Positions 34,746-46,200 of a DNA stretch of 64,000 nt are shown here, piece after piece. The notes under the pieces are model-generated. The model saw only the letters and a list, made by a program, of their open reading frames with translations, made no database searches and was not told where the DNA came from. Within the stretch, counting starts at the first letter, position 1; every line of letters starts with the position of its first letter. Position numbers and translations under genes: made by a program. This DNA comes from Daucus carota subsp. sativus (taxonomy: Eukaryota > Streptophyta > Magnoliopsida > Apiales > Apiaceae): NCBI RefSeq assembly GCF_001625215.2, contig NC_030385.2:45223598-45287597 (forward strand), given 5' to 3'.

Positions 34746-37104
34746 CTCTTCAATTCTTCAAAAATCTTGATGTTTTGAAGAGTTTTTGTATATGGGGTTT
34801 TGTTATATTGTCTGTATCTATAATAATTATGGATATATATGTGTTTTTCTTGATTACATGAGGGAAGAAAGTACAACAAGTGTAGTTTCATTAAATAGCA
34901 AATTGAGTGACAACATGGTAGTGGAAGAACAAAAAGATTCTAAACTTGATTTGGGTCCGCTGATTTATTATTCTTGTAATAATCTAAGACTGATTAAGTA
35001 GCTTAATCTAATCATGTTTTGGAAGCCATTAAGGGACGGTTTTGGCTACAAACATTAACCTGTACCTAACTTTTAACTATAAATAGAATTATTTTTGTGT
35101 ATTTTTAACTTTAAATCTCAGAAAAAAGATAGAAGTCATATATTGCAAAAATGAATATGGGATTTGTTTATATTGTTATAATCATTATGGAGAAAAATTT
35201 TTAGATAGAAATGTCAATTTTTTCGGGTGTTTTTCCCTTTTATATATAACAATTATTAAATCAACACATATAAACAAGTTGATAAATTGCGTATTTCTTT
35301 AAAAATAATTTAAATTAGGCTGTAAACATAAATTTGAGAGTTATTTGTCAAGGTTTGACTAGTAAAAAATATCATTAAAAAAAAATTCAAGTGAATCTTC
35401 TTGAGAAATGATTACATGCAAAAAGCTATTAGTAGTATAAGTTAACCACTAGTAATAAATTCGAGTATGAAACTTATAATTTACTTATTTTATTTTCAAA
35501 TAATGGATTCTTGCTTGGACATTTTTATAAATTTCAATTATAATAAAAAATTGTGAATTAAATATCAATTTAATATTTTTGAAAATAAAATTTCAAATAT
35601 AAAAATTCTAGCTAACCTATCCTTTGTCAAAATTAAAACTCAATAATTTCAAAACATAACAATATTTAAATAATTTTATCAATATTTTGCCACTAAAAAT
35701 GGACCCATAATCACCTCCTCATTCTTATTACATGAATCACAAAGTTGCAAACACATGGAGAAAGTACTAACAATAAACCATTCTCACTAACTAGCTTCAC
35801 TAACCACAAATCCACATAATTCTGCTGATCAAATATTACACATCACACTTAACAAAAGATAATCTATTAAAAATAGGATTATTGGCACTAATACTAGTAT
35901 TAAACCTATTTAGTAGACAAACACATGTCTAAGATCCTCCGCCAGCTCAACGGATTATACAAAACCTGTCTTTGGCGGTGATTTTATATCATCTTAAACA
36001 CATCTTATTCTCGTCATTACCAACTTACACAAATCAACATAGTACTTTACAAAACGCATATCCTTTAGCTCCTGGCATATTATCTGGTGGGTACTGCACT
36101 AGAAATGTTATGATATCCAACTGCAGACTGCAGCTGGTTCCAAATACCTTGCTAGGCTGCGACAAAGTCGCAACATTTTACATAGGGTAATATATTACCA
36201 CTCTGGCGAAACTAATTTTTATCTGAAGTCTGAAGTAGAACTGATTTACTAAACGTCTCCTGACGGCTTAAAGTAATTTATCCAATCTCGAGTACTATTT
36301 TTTTTTCGTATTTTTCCCTTGTGAGATGTTCGCCCTAGTTAAATCATGTAAAACTGCATTCTAATGGCGAAAATTCATACATGACTGCATTGTAATGGCG
36401 AAAACTCATGAGGGTTGTCAAGGGTAGGGATGAAGTTCCATCGGACAGACAGTTTTTGTGTGGGTGCATGTACACGCTAGGCAGATTTATAGGATTAAAA
36501 TGTTGGGACCATCAAACAAATTCTTGAAAAACACCTATATATTTTTAAATTTTGTAGGAACACTTTTATAATTTTGTAAAATTCAGAATAGTAAAAAAAT
36601 TGTCAAAAAAGTTTATGAAGGACTCTTGTCGTCTAGACCTCTTACTAGATCCGCCCCTGAATATCCACCTCCAATCTTTTCTGGATAAACCAGGCAGATA
36701 TGTTTACAAAATACAAGTTGAGAGGATGGGCAACTTAAGTTTAATCTGTGACAGTTTAATCAGATCATAAAAGGTGGGGACCGCCCTGAATGCTGATTTT
36801 TTGCAACTTGGTTTGGGAAAAAGGACATGTTGGAGAGGGAAAAGAGCTCCTGAGATAGGGCATACTTTATGTTTTGTACTTTCAGCCTGGGGCATGTCAT
36901 TTAAAGGTGGAGAAGCTGGCTACGATTGAGTAATTTTCTGGGACGTTGGTTTTGTGTGTGGCTCTGTTTCCTTATCTCTTTCCTACAGTCTCTTCTTTCT
37001 CCTATAACACACATTTCGACATTATAAATTCCCATGCATTATCACTTCCTCTTTTCTTCTTCTATTACTACTCGAAAATCGGCAGAAATAGAAAAAGCAT
37101 AGCC
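34746..37104. other. Spacer between divergent CNNM and methyltransferase genes
   Basis: Holds the two divergent promoter regions and AT-rich sequence. The CNNM start is preceded (in its sense) by a leader near 34746-34800. A 48-codon - strand frame near 36033-36180 is noted among the rejected items. No mobile element boundary recognised. Confidence 0.4.
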
Positions 37105-38708
37105 ATGCCAGAGCAAGAGCCAGAGCCTTGCTTGCCTAATAACCTGGAATGGCCAGCGCCTGACTTACCTTATAGTGACACCATTCAGGAGCTTCATGCA
37201 GTTATTGAAAAGGACTGGGACTCGCTCAGGCGGTCCGCGTGCCAGACTGCAGCCGGGAGAGCGCTGTGGAAGCATGTGATCCATGACCCTCTGGCTGAAG
37301 TACTTGCTGGAGAAACTTACTTGAATAGCCTTTATGAGAAGATTAAGAAGGACACGAGCAACAATGCCAAGGAAATATCCGGGGTTATTCTTGCTGTACG
37401 GACGCTTTGGTTTGATAATAACCTTGAAGCTGCAGTTAATTCATTTGGAGGAGCCGCACAGGTTGTTCTTCTTGGCGCAGGTTGGTGACCATTTTTCTCT
37501 TCTTGCAATTTTCTTCCTAGCATTGTACTCGAACTGCTGACGTTAGCCACTGCAAGCATATCTTGAGATAAACAAAACAGATAATCAACTTCCTGTCTTT
37601 AGCTACTTTGTATAATACAAATTAACATGGAAAAATCCAAAGATTTATACGTATTTGTCAGTTACAGTAACAGATCACTCTCTGTTGACAAAGGGTTACT
37701 CTGCTACAGCAGACTTCTCTTTCACGACGTGACTACCTTTACATACATGGTTGTTCCGCAACCACACAATTAAGATACAATTATCATCAGCCTACATAAA
37801 GTGTAGAGGGAATGTGTATGAAAAACAATTAACAGAAATTAAGTTAAGGAAAGATAGCATAATCAACTAATGAAACATGGTTCATCTGTGGGGTTCCTGT
37901 AGTAATTGGCATTTACATATGATAATGATGTATCAAATGAAGACAAGCTAGCTTTATAATTCTGCCTACAGTCCCCTCATGAACTTAGATAAATTCCCTT
38001 CTGCCCTCACATGAGTAAACATCACTTTAAAGTACAACTGTAAACATAAGTTTAAACTCAGAAAAATATTTACCTGCAGGAATGGATGCAAGGGCTTATC
38101 GTCTTAGCTTCTTGAAAGAAAGCGATGTTTATGAAGTTGACTTTGCCGAGGTCTTGCAAATGAAGAACACAATAATACAAGCAGCAATTAATTCCACAAC
38201 TGAATGTCAGCATCTAATGGTAGCAGCAAAATCACTAAACAGAGTGGCAGGTGACATAAAAGACGACAATTGGCTTGAAAAACTTCAAATATCAGGATTT
38301 GTGCCACAGAAGAAGACGGTGTGGATTCTGGAAGGTATTCTCTATTACCTTACCCACTCCCAAGCAATGAGTGTGCTGAAGACAATAGCAGAAAATTGCA
38401 CTTTAACCCACACTATACTCCTAGCAGACTTTATGAACAAGCAGTCTACAGCATTGTCCAGTTCTGTCTTTCATTTCTATAGTGACTGGCCTGATCAGCT
38501 CTTGCCATCTTTAGGATTTTCTGATGTCAAGCTTTCACAAATTGGCGATCCTGATGCCAATTATGGCCTATTGCCTGATCCCTTAAATCTGTTCAACAAG
38601 CTCCGCAGCTTGCCAAGAAATCTCCAAACCCACCCAGATGATGGAACACCATGCCGTCGCTTGTATTTGGTGCAGGGCTCGGGGTCACCAAGCCAAGTAA
38701 TTCCTTGA
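37105..38708 (+). CDS. Putative SAM-dependent methyltransferase, leucine carboxyl methyltransferase (LCM/PPM1) superfamily
   Basis: Two exons, 37105-37480 and 38080-38708 (334 aa). The first in-frame ATG gives MPEQEPEPCLPNNLEWPAPD. The intron splits the SAM-binding glycine motif: VVLLGAG | MDARAYRL, a strong check on the splice. Further landmarks: the acidic ribose-binding position in DVYEVDFAEVLQMK, a conserved second motif with WLEKLQISGFVPQKKTVWIL, and EGILYYLTHSQAMSVL. Length and motifs match the plant relatives of bacterial Tcmp/PPM1-type O-methyltransferases. The substrate is unknown, and I would not call it a protein phosphatase 2A methyltransferase from this sequence. No transit peptide is evident, so it is probably cytosolic. 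Confidence 0.88.
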
Positions 38709-39752
38709 AAGACTCAACACTCTAGTGAATCTGGCCATTATACATGTCAAACTCACTAATCTGCGGCTGTATAGATTTACGCATCATACTTTTTGTGCTA
38801 CCATGGTAATACAAATAGAAAAATAGCTGCATAGGGCCATTTATCTTCATGCAGCTCATGAACCAGCATGAGAAATATATCTAGATGCAAACAACTTATT
38901 ACATCCATAGATGACTTTATCTTCAAAATATATTTAGAACGTTGAAATTCTAATTGTCCAGAAATCAACACAGTATGTAATAGCTTAATTTCCAACCAGG
39001 ATATAGGAGGCACTCTTTAAGCTATTACTGACAAACAAAATTTATAGTGGGTTGGTTTGAGGAATTTATGTTCACCTCCTAGGCTTTAACGGTTAACTAA
39101 CGCAATCCTCGCAGCCTTTAAGACAAGGCCTCAGTATTCCTGAGTTCGCCTCCAGGTCAATCTTCATCGTGGTGTAAATATAAATGTTTCAGATAAATTA
39201 ATAGTATAGTGATGAATGAAAACTAAATCTAGCTTATGCATCATCATTGTATATGTCCGTCTACTAGAAACTTCACCAGAAGATTCTCATGATAAAAAAA
39301 CATAGTTTTACGATTTTACTATAGATTTAATTCACACTCAATTTCATAAGAGTAAACAAATATACATATCTGCTTCATTTTAGCAATATGATCCAGCAGA
39401 GGCACAAAAGGAACAATATCATCTATCAGATGCATTGAGATATAAGATATTATACCAGATGGTAGAGGTAAAGGTGTATTTTACAGTGCATTGAAGGCAC
39501 AAGCACATAAGCTGGATTGCCTCAATAAATCTAAATGTGCCAGAAATATTCATAACACTGCTGCAAATGTTTAAAGTGATAGCTAGCAAAAACATATCTT
39601 TCAATAGTGCCTTCCACTCGATACGGAAGGTGATATATTTTTTCAGTAACAATCATAACAAAGATAATATACAAAATATCGCATAAAACAAGACCTAGTT
39701 CAGAAAATATTGTAACATACTCCAAAGCCTCCATACTGAAGGATCAGCATGA
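38709..39752. other. Convergent 3' flanks of the methyltransferase and lumen-protein genes
   Basis: Intergenic; contains the likely 3' UTRs of both genes. The stretch 39080-39190 has tRNA-like B-box text (GAGTTCGCCTCC) but no clear SINE ends. Confidence 0.35.
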
Positions 39753-42413
39753 TCAAATTTCAAGACAATCCTTGATACCCTGCTCAAAATTGTTGAGTGA
39801 AGCTATTGTATCCATGAGTGCATCTGCCATCTTCTGTCTGCAAGTGAACCAAGCTTTAAACATAGTACTATAACATGGGTTCTCAGACAAGTCTGTGCTT
39901 CAGCAAGACAGGTCTTTAAATAGAGATGTAGGTCATGTAGCTATACGCTGAGATAGACCCTTCTTTATTAAATAATAATGAAATTTTAAGTTGAAATTTT
40001 GAGCAGCAAATAGTTAACTACCTAATTTTGTAGGCCAACAAGAGGAACCAAGCTGGTAATTAGGGTACTTGATTTAAGAAATTTATTTTTAACGGAAAAC
40101 ACTGCTTAGCACCAAACCCCTGAAAATTAGTCTGTATTTAATTGGGTCAGGGGTACCAAATTAATATTTTTCAAGAACATATGAACAAGAAACAATAATT
40201 TACTGGCTCAAAAGGAATATCTTGGCTGACGTCAAATCTGTGACAAGAGTAAGCTTCACTTGCAAAGGCTGATCAAATTATTTATATAAGAGAACATCTC
40301 AATAAATACACAAGTATACTTGCCGATGTTTTAGACCACCTATTCTCCTCGAACATCAAAAAATTTAATGTTGTGATATTTTCTAACATTATGAGCCAAT
40401 CTTTGATTTTATAATTAACTCCCACTTACCACCATCTGCTTTGAATATTTATAGTAGTAAAAACAATATCTGAAACCCAGAGTTATGTACAAATTTAAAG
40501 GGAATGCTTAACAGAGCTATTCAATTGATATTGAATTTTATGATAGCAATGACCCAAGAATCAATCTCAAATTTTCAATCATCTAAATTTACTAGAAGAA
40601 AGGTTAAGTGGAGACCCCCGAGTTTCTCAAGACAAAATATCAAACTGATAGATACCATACAAGTCGCAACCAATCATTAAAAGCAAACAGACAGCGTCAA
40701 AAAAAACAAACTTAACATCATATTCCTAAACCAAGATCTTTGTTTGGAAGAATGATTTAAGTTGTATGGAACACTATTTGTCTATCCTATATAGCAGAAT
40801 TCACGGAAATATTACTAAAAACAAAAGGAACATAAATCACTATTATGATGAGTACCTGTTTGAGGCAAGCTGAATATCAACAGCATTTGCCACGCCACTA
40901 AGTGAGGTGAAAGATCTGAAATTTTAGATTAAATATTCAGTAATCTGATATTTTCCACAAGAATATATCATCTTGAAACTTGCATCTAAAATATCTGTAA
41001 TCCAATAGCAAACAAGGGATTTCACATCAGATTTAGCATCTTCAATCTACTCCAATATATCAAATTACTTGCAAAAAGCAAAAACAAAACACTGCAGAAG
41101 CTGTTTTACAACTAAACTACCTTACGAGGTCACTGAGTTTAGCTTCAGCTTCCAACTTCACTGGATCTTTATCGTCAAGTAATGATGCTGCATTGTTCAC
41201 AACCAACTTAAATGTGCACACCTATAGTTTAAAAAACAAATTAATGCTAAATTGTCTTTGAATCCAAACATAGTTCACATTCGGTTAAAATACTGAAATC
41301 CCTTGTAATTAATTAATACCAGTAGCCGTGTATATCCTATATAAGGATCAGAAATAATTAGTCATCCACATTCAAGCTAGTAATGAAAAATAACTCTGAC
41401 CTAAATATCTCCGTGACACACACATACACAATAGGATTCTTCATCTCATGTAAGAGCAATTGTTTTTTATTTACACTTATTTTGATTTCTTTCTAGGTTA
41501 ATGTCCATGTTACTCAGAACAAATTATCTACGTCGAGTTGCTGTAAACACACAAACGAAATGTTTAATACTGCACGAAAATTGACATTACTTCAACTCCA
41601 GTATTAGCTTGAAAAGTAATCAACGAATCACGATCTTCAAGGATACAATCCCTGGCAGCTGATTTAAGCAGCCTCTGAACATCTTCCAAGTCCTTAGTAG
41701 TGTAATCTAATTTGCCATTCGCTATCAAATTCAACCAAAAAAAAAACTATTAACCAGTTAATACTGAATATCAAACATATACATATCACTATAGCAAATT
41801 AACAAGGAAGAAGAGAGAAATTTAATTTAACTGAGAGACTGATAAGCAAACTGAAGGCTGTTGCGAGATGCATCGATAGGTGCTAACACGAATTTAGACG
41901 CCTTCTTCTTTTGCTCTCTCAGCCAATCCTTTGGTCCTGCTGCATTTCAATAAATGTTCATACATTATAATCCAAGTGATTACACATTTTCTGTAAATTA
42001 AAAGGCTCAGGAAGATAATTTTATTAAGTAATCGAGACCACAGGATAGTTTATGTAATTGAAGTAATTAACTATCAAAATATCCAGAGAGAGGGAGAGAG
42101 AGAGAGAGAGAGGTACAAATGCCGAAGGAGTTTATGTAATCGAAGTAATTAACTATCAAAATATCCAGGGAGGGAGAGAGAGAGAGAGAGAGGTACAAAT
42201 GCCGAAGGAGAGTGCAGCAGCTTTGGGAGGTTGATTGAGAGAAGGAAAGAGGGAGAAGACGGAGAGTAAAACGGCGGCGGCGTCTCGGCGACGGAGATGA
42301 AGTTGTTGATGAGGAGGAAGTGGCGGTGAAGTGATGGTGGTGTGAAGTGGCGGAGGAGATGCGGTGGAAGAGGATGATGATTGGATAAGGTGGCTCATTA
42401 TTGGCGCGCTCAT
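39753..42413 (-). CDS. Probable thylakoid-lumen protein, Tat-imported, function unknown
   Basis: Six exons: 42413-42197, 41939-41832, 41721-41591, 41221-41121, 40915-40856, 39837-39753 (233 aa; phases agree). The N-terminus is Ser/Thr/Pro-rich like a chloroplast transit peptide, followed by LHLRRRDAAAVLLSVFSLF and an AAA site: twin arginine, hydrophobic core and likely lumenal cleavage. The mature part starts near SGPKDWLREQKKKASKF and is helical (DLEDVQRLLKSAARDCILED; TFQANTGVEVCTFKLVV; SFTSLSGVANAVDIQ; end NNFEQGIKDCLEI). This looks like a conserved plant chloroplast family, but I cannot name it. The start at 42413 is preferred; an upstream frame extension would overlap a tRNA gene. A tandem duplication covers the exon 1 donor, and the exon 2 acceptor is a CAGCAG pair of which only the first keeps the frame. 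Confidence 0.8.
42049..42210. repeat. Tandem duplication (82 + 80 bp) covering the exon 1 splice donor of the lumen-protein gene
   Basis: 42049-42130 and 42131-42210 are near-identical (TTTATGTAATYGAAGTAATT ... GGTACAAATGCCGAAGGAG), differing by one substitution and by the length of a GA run. The - strand donor (GCATTT|GTACC) therefore occurs twice, 80 bases apart. Confidence 0.9.
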
Positions 42414-42483
42414 GCTCAAAGTGAAATTGGACTTGTTGCTCTCAAAATCAAGCTTCTGAAAAAGAATAAAGATAGTGAAAAAC

Positions 42484-42556
42484 TGGAGATGCGGGGGATC
42501 GAACCCCGTGCCTCTCGCATGCAAAGCGAGCGCTCTACCATTTGAGCTACATCCCC
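42484..42556 (-). tRNA. tRNA-Ala (TGC)
   Basis: 73 nt on the - strand starting GGGGATGTAGCTC; anticodon loop CTTTGCATG gives TGC; T arm CGGGGTTCGATCCCCCG; acceptor ends CATCTCC plus discriminator A. All arms pair. Confidence 0.95.
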
Positions 42557-42622
42557 GTCGTTTAAATGTTATTACTCAAAATTAAATTACCTCATAATTT
42601 TCCATACAAAAATGGAAAAATT

Positions 42623-42694
42623 TATCAGAGCGAGGTTTCGATCCTCGGACCTGTGGGTTATGGGCCCACCACGCTTCCGCTGCGCCACTCTGAT
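42623..42694 (-). tRNA. Initiator tRNA-Met (CAT)
   Basis: 72 nt starting ATCAGAGTGGCGCAGCGG, with the GGGCCCATAACCC anticodon stem-loop and a GATCGAAAC T-loop, which mark the plant initiator rather than the elongator. The acceptor A-T end pair is as expected for initiators. Confidence 0.95.
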
Positions 42695-43203
42695 TTTGTT
42701 AAATATAGTCTATCTATATAATTATATAACAACTTAAAGGGAGGAATCTTTTCCTTGTTCGGCCTAGTTCAAATTTGCATAATTGCTGCTTCTTTCTTAT
42801 TTATTCACCTTGTGGTAGTTTCTTCAATCATGCAATCGTAATAGTTTGATTCATTGAGCTGAAGTGAAGTACTATTTAATTTATCATCGAAATCTTATCT
42901 GTGCAATAGTATTGAAAAATTTCTCATATGTGAAATAACATCTTCTGTGTACTGAGGAACAAACTTAAACACGAGACAGGACACCAAGGTCCTAATTCAG
43001 ACAAGGTTATATTTTCTTCCGGCAAATAACTGGAAATGCCAAAGAGATTCCGAGTAACACATGCCTGAATGCTGATTTTCATTTATTCGGAAAAAAATAC
43101 TTGTGTTTTGGATCTTGTCATGTGAAGATATCAAAAATTATGTACACATAAACCTGACATGACCACAGGATCAGTTCACTATAAGAAAATTACAGAAATG
43201 AGA
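42695..43203. other. Spacer between tRNA-iMet and the sugar transporter gene
   Basis: Contains the presumed 3' UTR of the transporter gene. Nothing else seen. Confidence 0.4.
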
Positions 43204-46200
43204 TCATCGGAAAGACAACTGAATTTCCTCTAAAGTTTTGCCTTTGGTTTCGGGGACCAGAGTGGCTGCAAATGCCAATGTGAGAGCACACATAAGCATG
43301 TAAAGAGTAAAGGTTCCTGCAAAACACGCAGAAAGTGCAAATTAGTACGAAAAATCAAACATATCAGATTTGTTTGCATTCTGTTAAAATGATGTTATAT
43401 AGGAAGAGGAGGAATAGGGGGAACCTCCACTACTCCAAGACAGCAACAGAGGCGCAGTCATAGTAACAATCCAGGCGATGAACCAGTTTGCTAGTGTTGC
43501 AACACTTCCGGCAAGGCCTTTGATTTTGATGGGAAGAATCTGAGAATAATAAATAATTAAAAGGAAATACAGATAGAAAAAGAAAGAAAGAACAATTAAA
43601 ACACATTAAGGACAGTGAACTTCAGGGCATAGTTATAAACAAATTTTGCTGCATAACAGGCAAGATAGGAAATAGGAATCGGATGACAATAACATCCAAA
43701 AATCAGAGGATTACTAGAAAAACTACGATACTTAAACAAAATATATATCAGTCACCAGGTGTAACAGTTGACTGTAGATCTACAAGACTCAATATGTTGA
43801 AGGACGGACGTATACAGCTATGCACAACCACCAAACTATCGGACATCAAGAAATACATCAGCTATTCAATACCTAAATATGAATGAGAAAAAAAAGAGGC
43901 ACTATCCAATTCTAATCACTGATAAATAGTTAAGACACCCAACAGTTATAACATACCGAAGATAAGCCATAAGGTCACCAGCAAATTTTAAACTATCAGA
44001 TTCAAAAAAACTATCCTGCAGTTGACTCTAATAACCAATATAAACGATGGTGAACGACCTGACAGAAGAAGAGGCTAGGCAAAGGATTAACCACTAAACG
44101 ATTGTTGAGAAGTCACATAAGATAACTGACATGATGCATAGAAATATAGTATCATTACCTCGGACATTATAACCCATGGAATAGGCCCCATTCCAAGAGA
44201 GAAAGCGATGATCATTCCCTGAGAAGTGATGTTTAAACAAACTAAAAAAACTTACATGAAACTAACATAACTAGAAGGAAACATTGGTAAACTTACCACG
44301 ACCCCAACTAATGATAGGATGCCCAATATGCTATAGCATGTGGAATTTTGAGACACGAAATCCTGCAATCACTTGCAATAATAAGATCTTTTTAGTATCT
44401 GAGCTGACATGCAAAAACATGCACAAGCACGTCATAATTATTTTTTTAGTAATTCTAGTCTCAAGATTTATTTGTTTAAAATTTAAAAAAAATCATGGTA
44501 GCACTACCTTTCCGAAGAAAGAAAAAGCAACAATAAAGAGACTGATAGTCATCCCGGAGGACGAGATCTGCAACAAACAATTATTTTCCATTGGATCAAT
44601 TGTTTAAGAACTACTAGATTATTTAGTAAAGTAATATTTGACTCACTATGAGTAAAATGCGTCGGCCTGTTTTATCCACCAACCATGTAGCAATTGCAGT
44701 GGCTATCACCTTAATAGTAGAAAAAATGATTACAGATTGCATGATGGTGTGCAGAGATGAATGTGACAAAAAGATATATCTTAAAAAACATCAACTTGCA
44801 GTCGATGCTTCAGATTGTACCTGAACAGCCCCAAGACCGAAAGTAGCAGCATTGCTTGATGAAATACCTACTCAATCAAGGAAATCTCTGTAACTAATAG
44901 TCAATATACTTTAAAATTAATCTATTCCTTTCCATGATCAGTTTAAGAACAGGTAACAAAGGATCACACTCAGGGAAAGCAAGCTAAGTTACACACAACC
45001 ATATTTTCGACCACATTTAAACTAATAGTATAGGTTTATGCTGCTGAAAGATTCAATATGAAAAACGCACGTTTTCTCATAACATGTAACTTGCTGCAAG
45101 AATATATTTCTACAAGTCTACAACCCACACCATTTATTAAACGATACCAACATCAAATATCAAACTTCGAGTAGTATAAACCATCTAATTAATCATTAAA
45201 AAACAAACAAACAAATTCATTCTCCTAAGATAGTCTATCGGCGTGACATCTCACCAGCAGATTCAAAAATGGTAGTCGAATAGAAAAGAACGCCATTAGT
45301 TCCAGATAGCTGTTGAAGGACAAGCAACCCAATTCCTATCTGCAGGTTACAAGTATGGGAAGTTACAGTGCGTTATCTGTTTAATCAGTACTTAGTTTAC
45401 ATACGAGCAAGGAGCGCACTAAAAAATAATTGATCCTAAGCACTGTAACCTAGTAAAACCCCTATTCTTTTGGTAATAGGAGGTTGAGGATTCAACCCTT
45501 GGTAGAGGTATTTGTGCATTGGTATCTAGATTTCTACGATTGATCTTAATTGCTTGAAAAAAGAATGAGAGAAGAAAAAATAGTATCTCTAATATTACCA
45601 TCAGAGGAAACCAATATCTTCTTTGTTTCAGGTCCCCAAAACGGATGGCAGTTCTTCTACTTGATGATGCCACAGACCTCTAAACAGTAAATAAGACAAG
45701 AAAATATGAATCAATAACAAAAAGATACCAGTTCTGAAGTTGAATTTGCTAATACTAAGTTCTTCCTCCCAAATTAGTTAAATTGCGGAAACTACTCTGG
45801 GGATGCTTAGTTCTAACTACAACATGATACAACAGTCTAGGTGCGCACAGAATGCTGGGTACCTTGATTTCATTAACTTCAACGGAAATATCGGTTTCAA
45901 ATCCACGAAGAACTTGCAAAGAAATTTCAAAATCTTCAGTCATGCCCATTTTTGCCTAGGTTAAACCAAGAACTTAAATCAATCAATGTGATCATATATA
46001 ACAAGCATGGAATAGAGACTCTTTTTACAAAACATACCAACCAACGAGGAGATTCTGGGATGAAAAAGAGGCCAGGAATCAACACCAGACAAGGCAATGT
46101 TCCTGTCAGCAGAAGACAAAGTTAAAGACCTGTCTGACACACTAACTAATAAGTAATAACTAAACATGTGCATGCCGAAGATACTTTTATGCATATAGGA

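Noticed and set aside
36033-36180. 48-codon - strand frame rich in Cys and Pro (ends PDNMPGAKGYAFCKVLC)
   Set aside because: No ATG at the start, no splice partner, no family I recognise; AT-poor islands in this spacer can give such frames by chance.
45440-45560. Possible SINE fragment with GGATTCAACCC B-box-like text
   Set aside because: Only one box, no ends; could be chance within a transporter intron.
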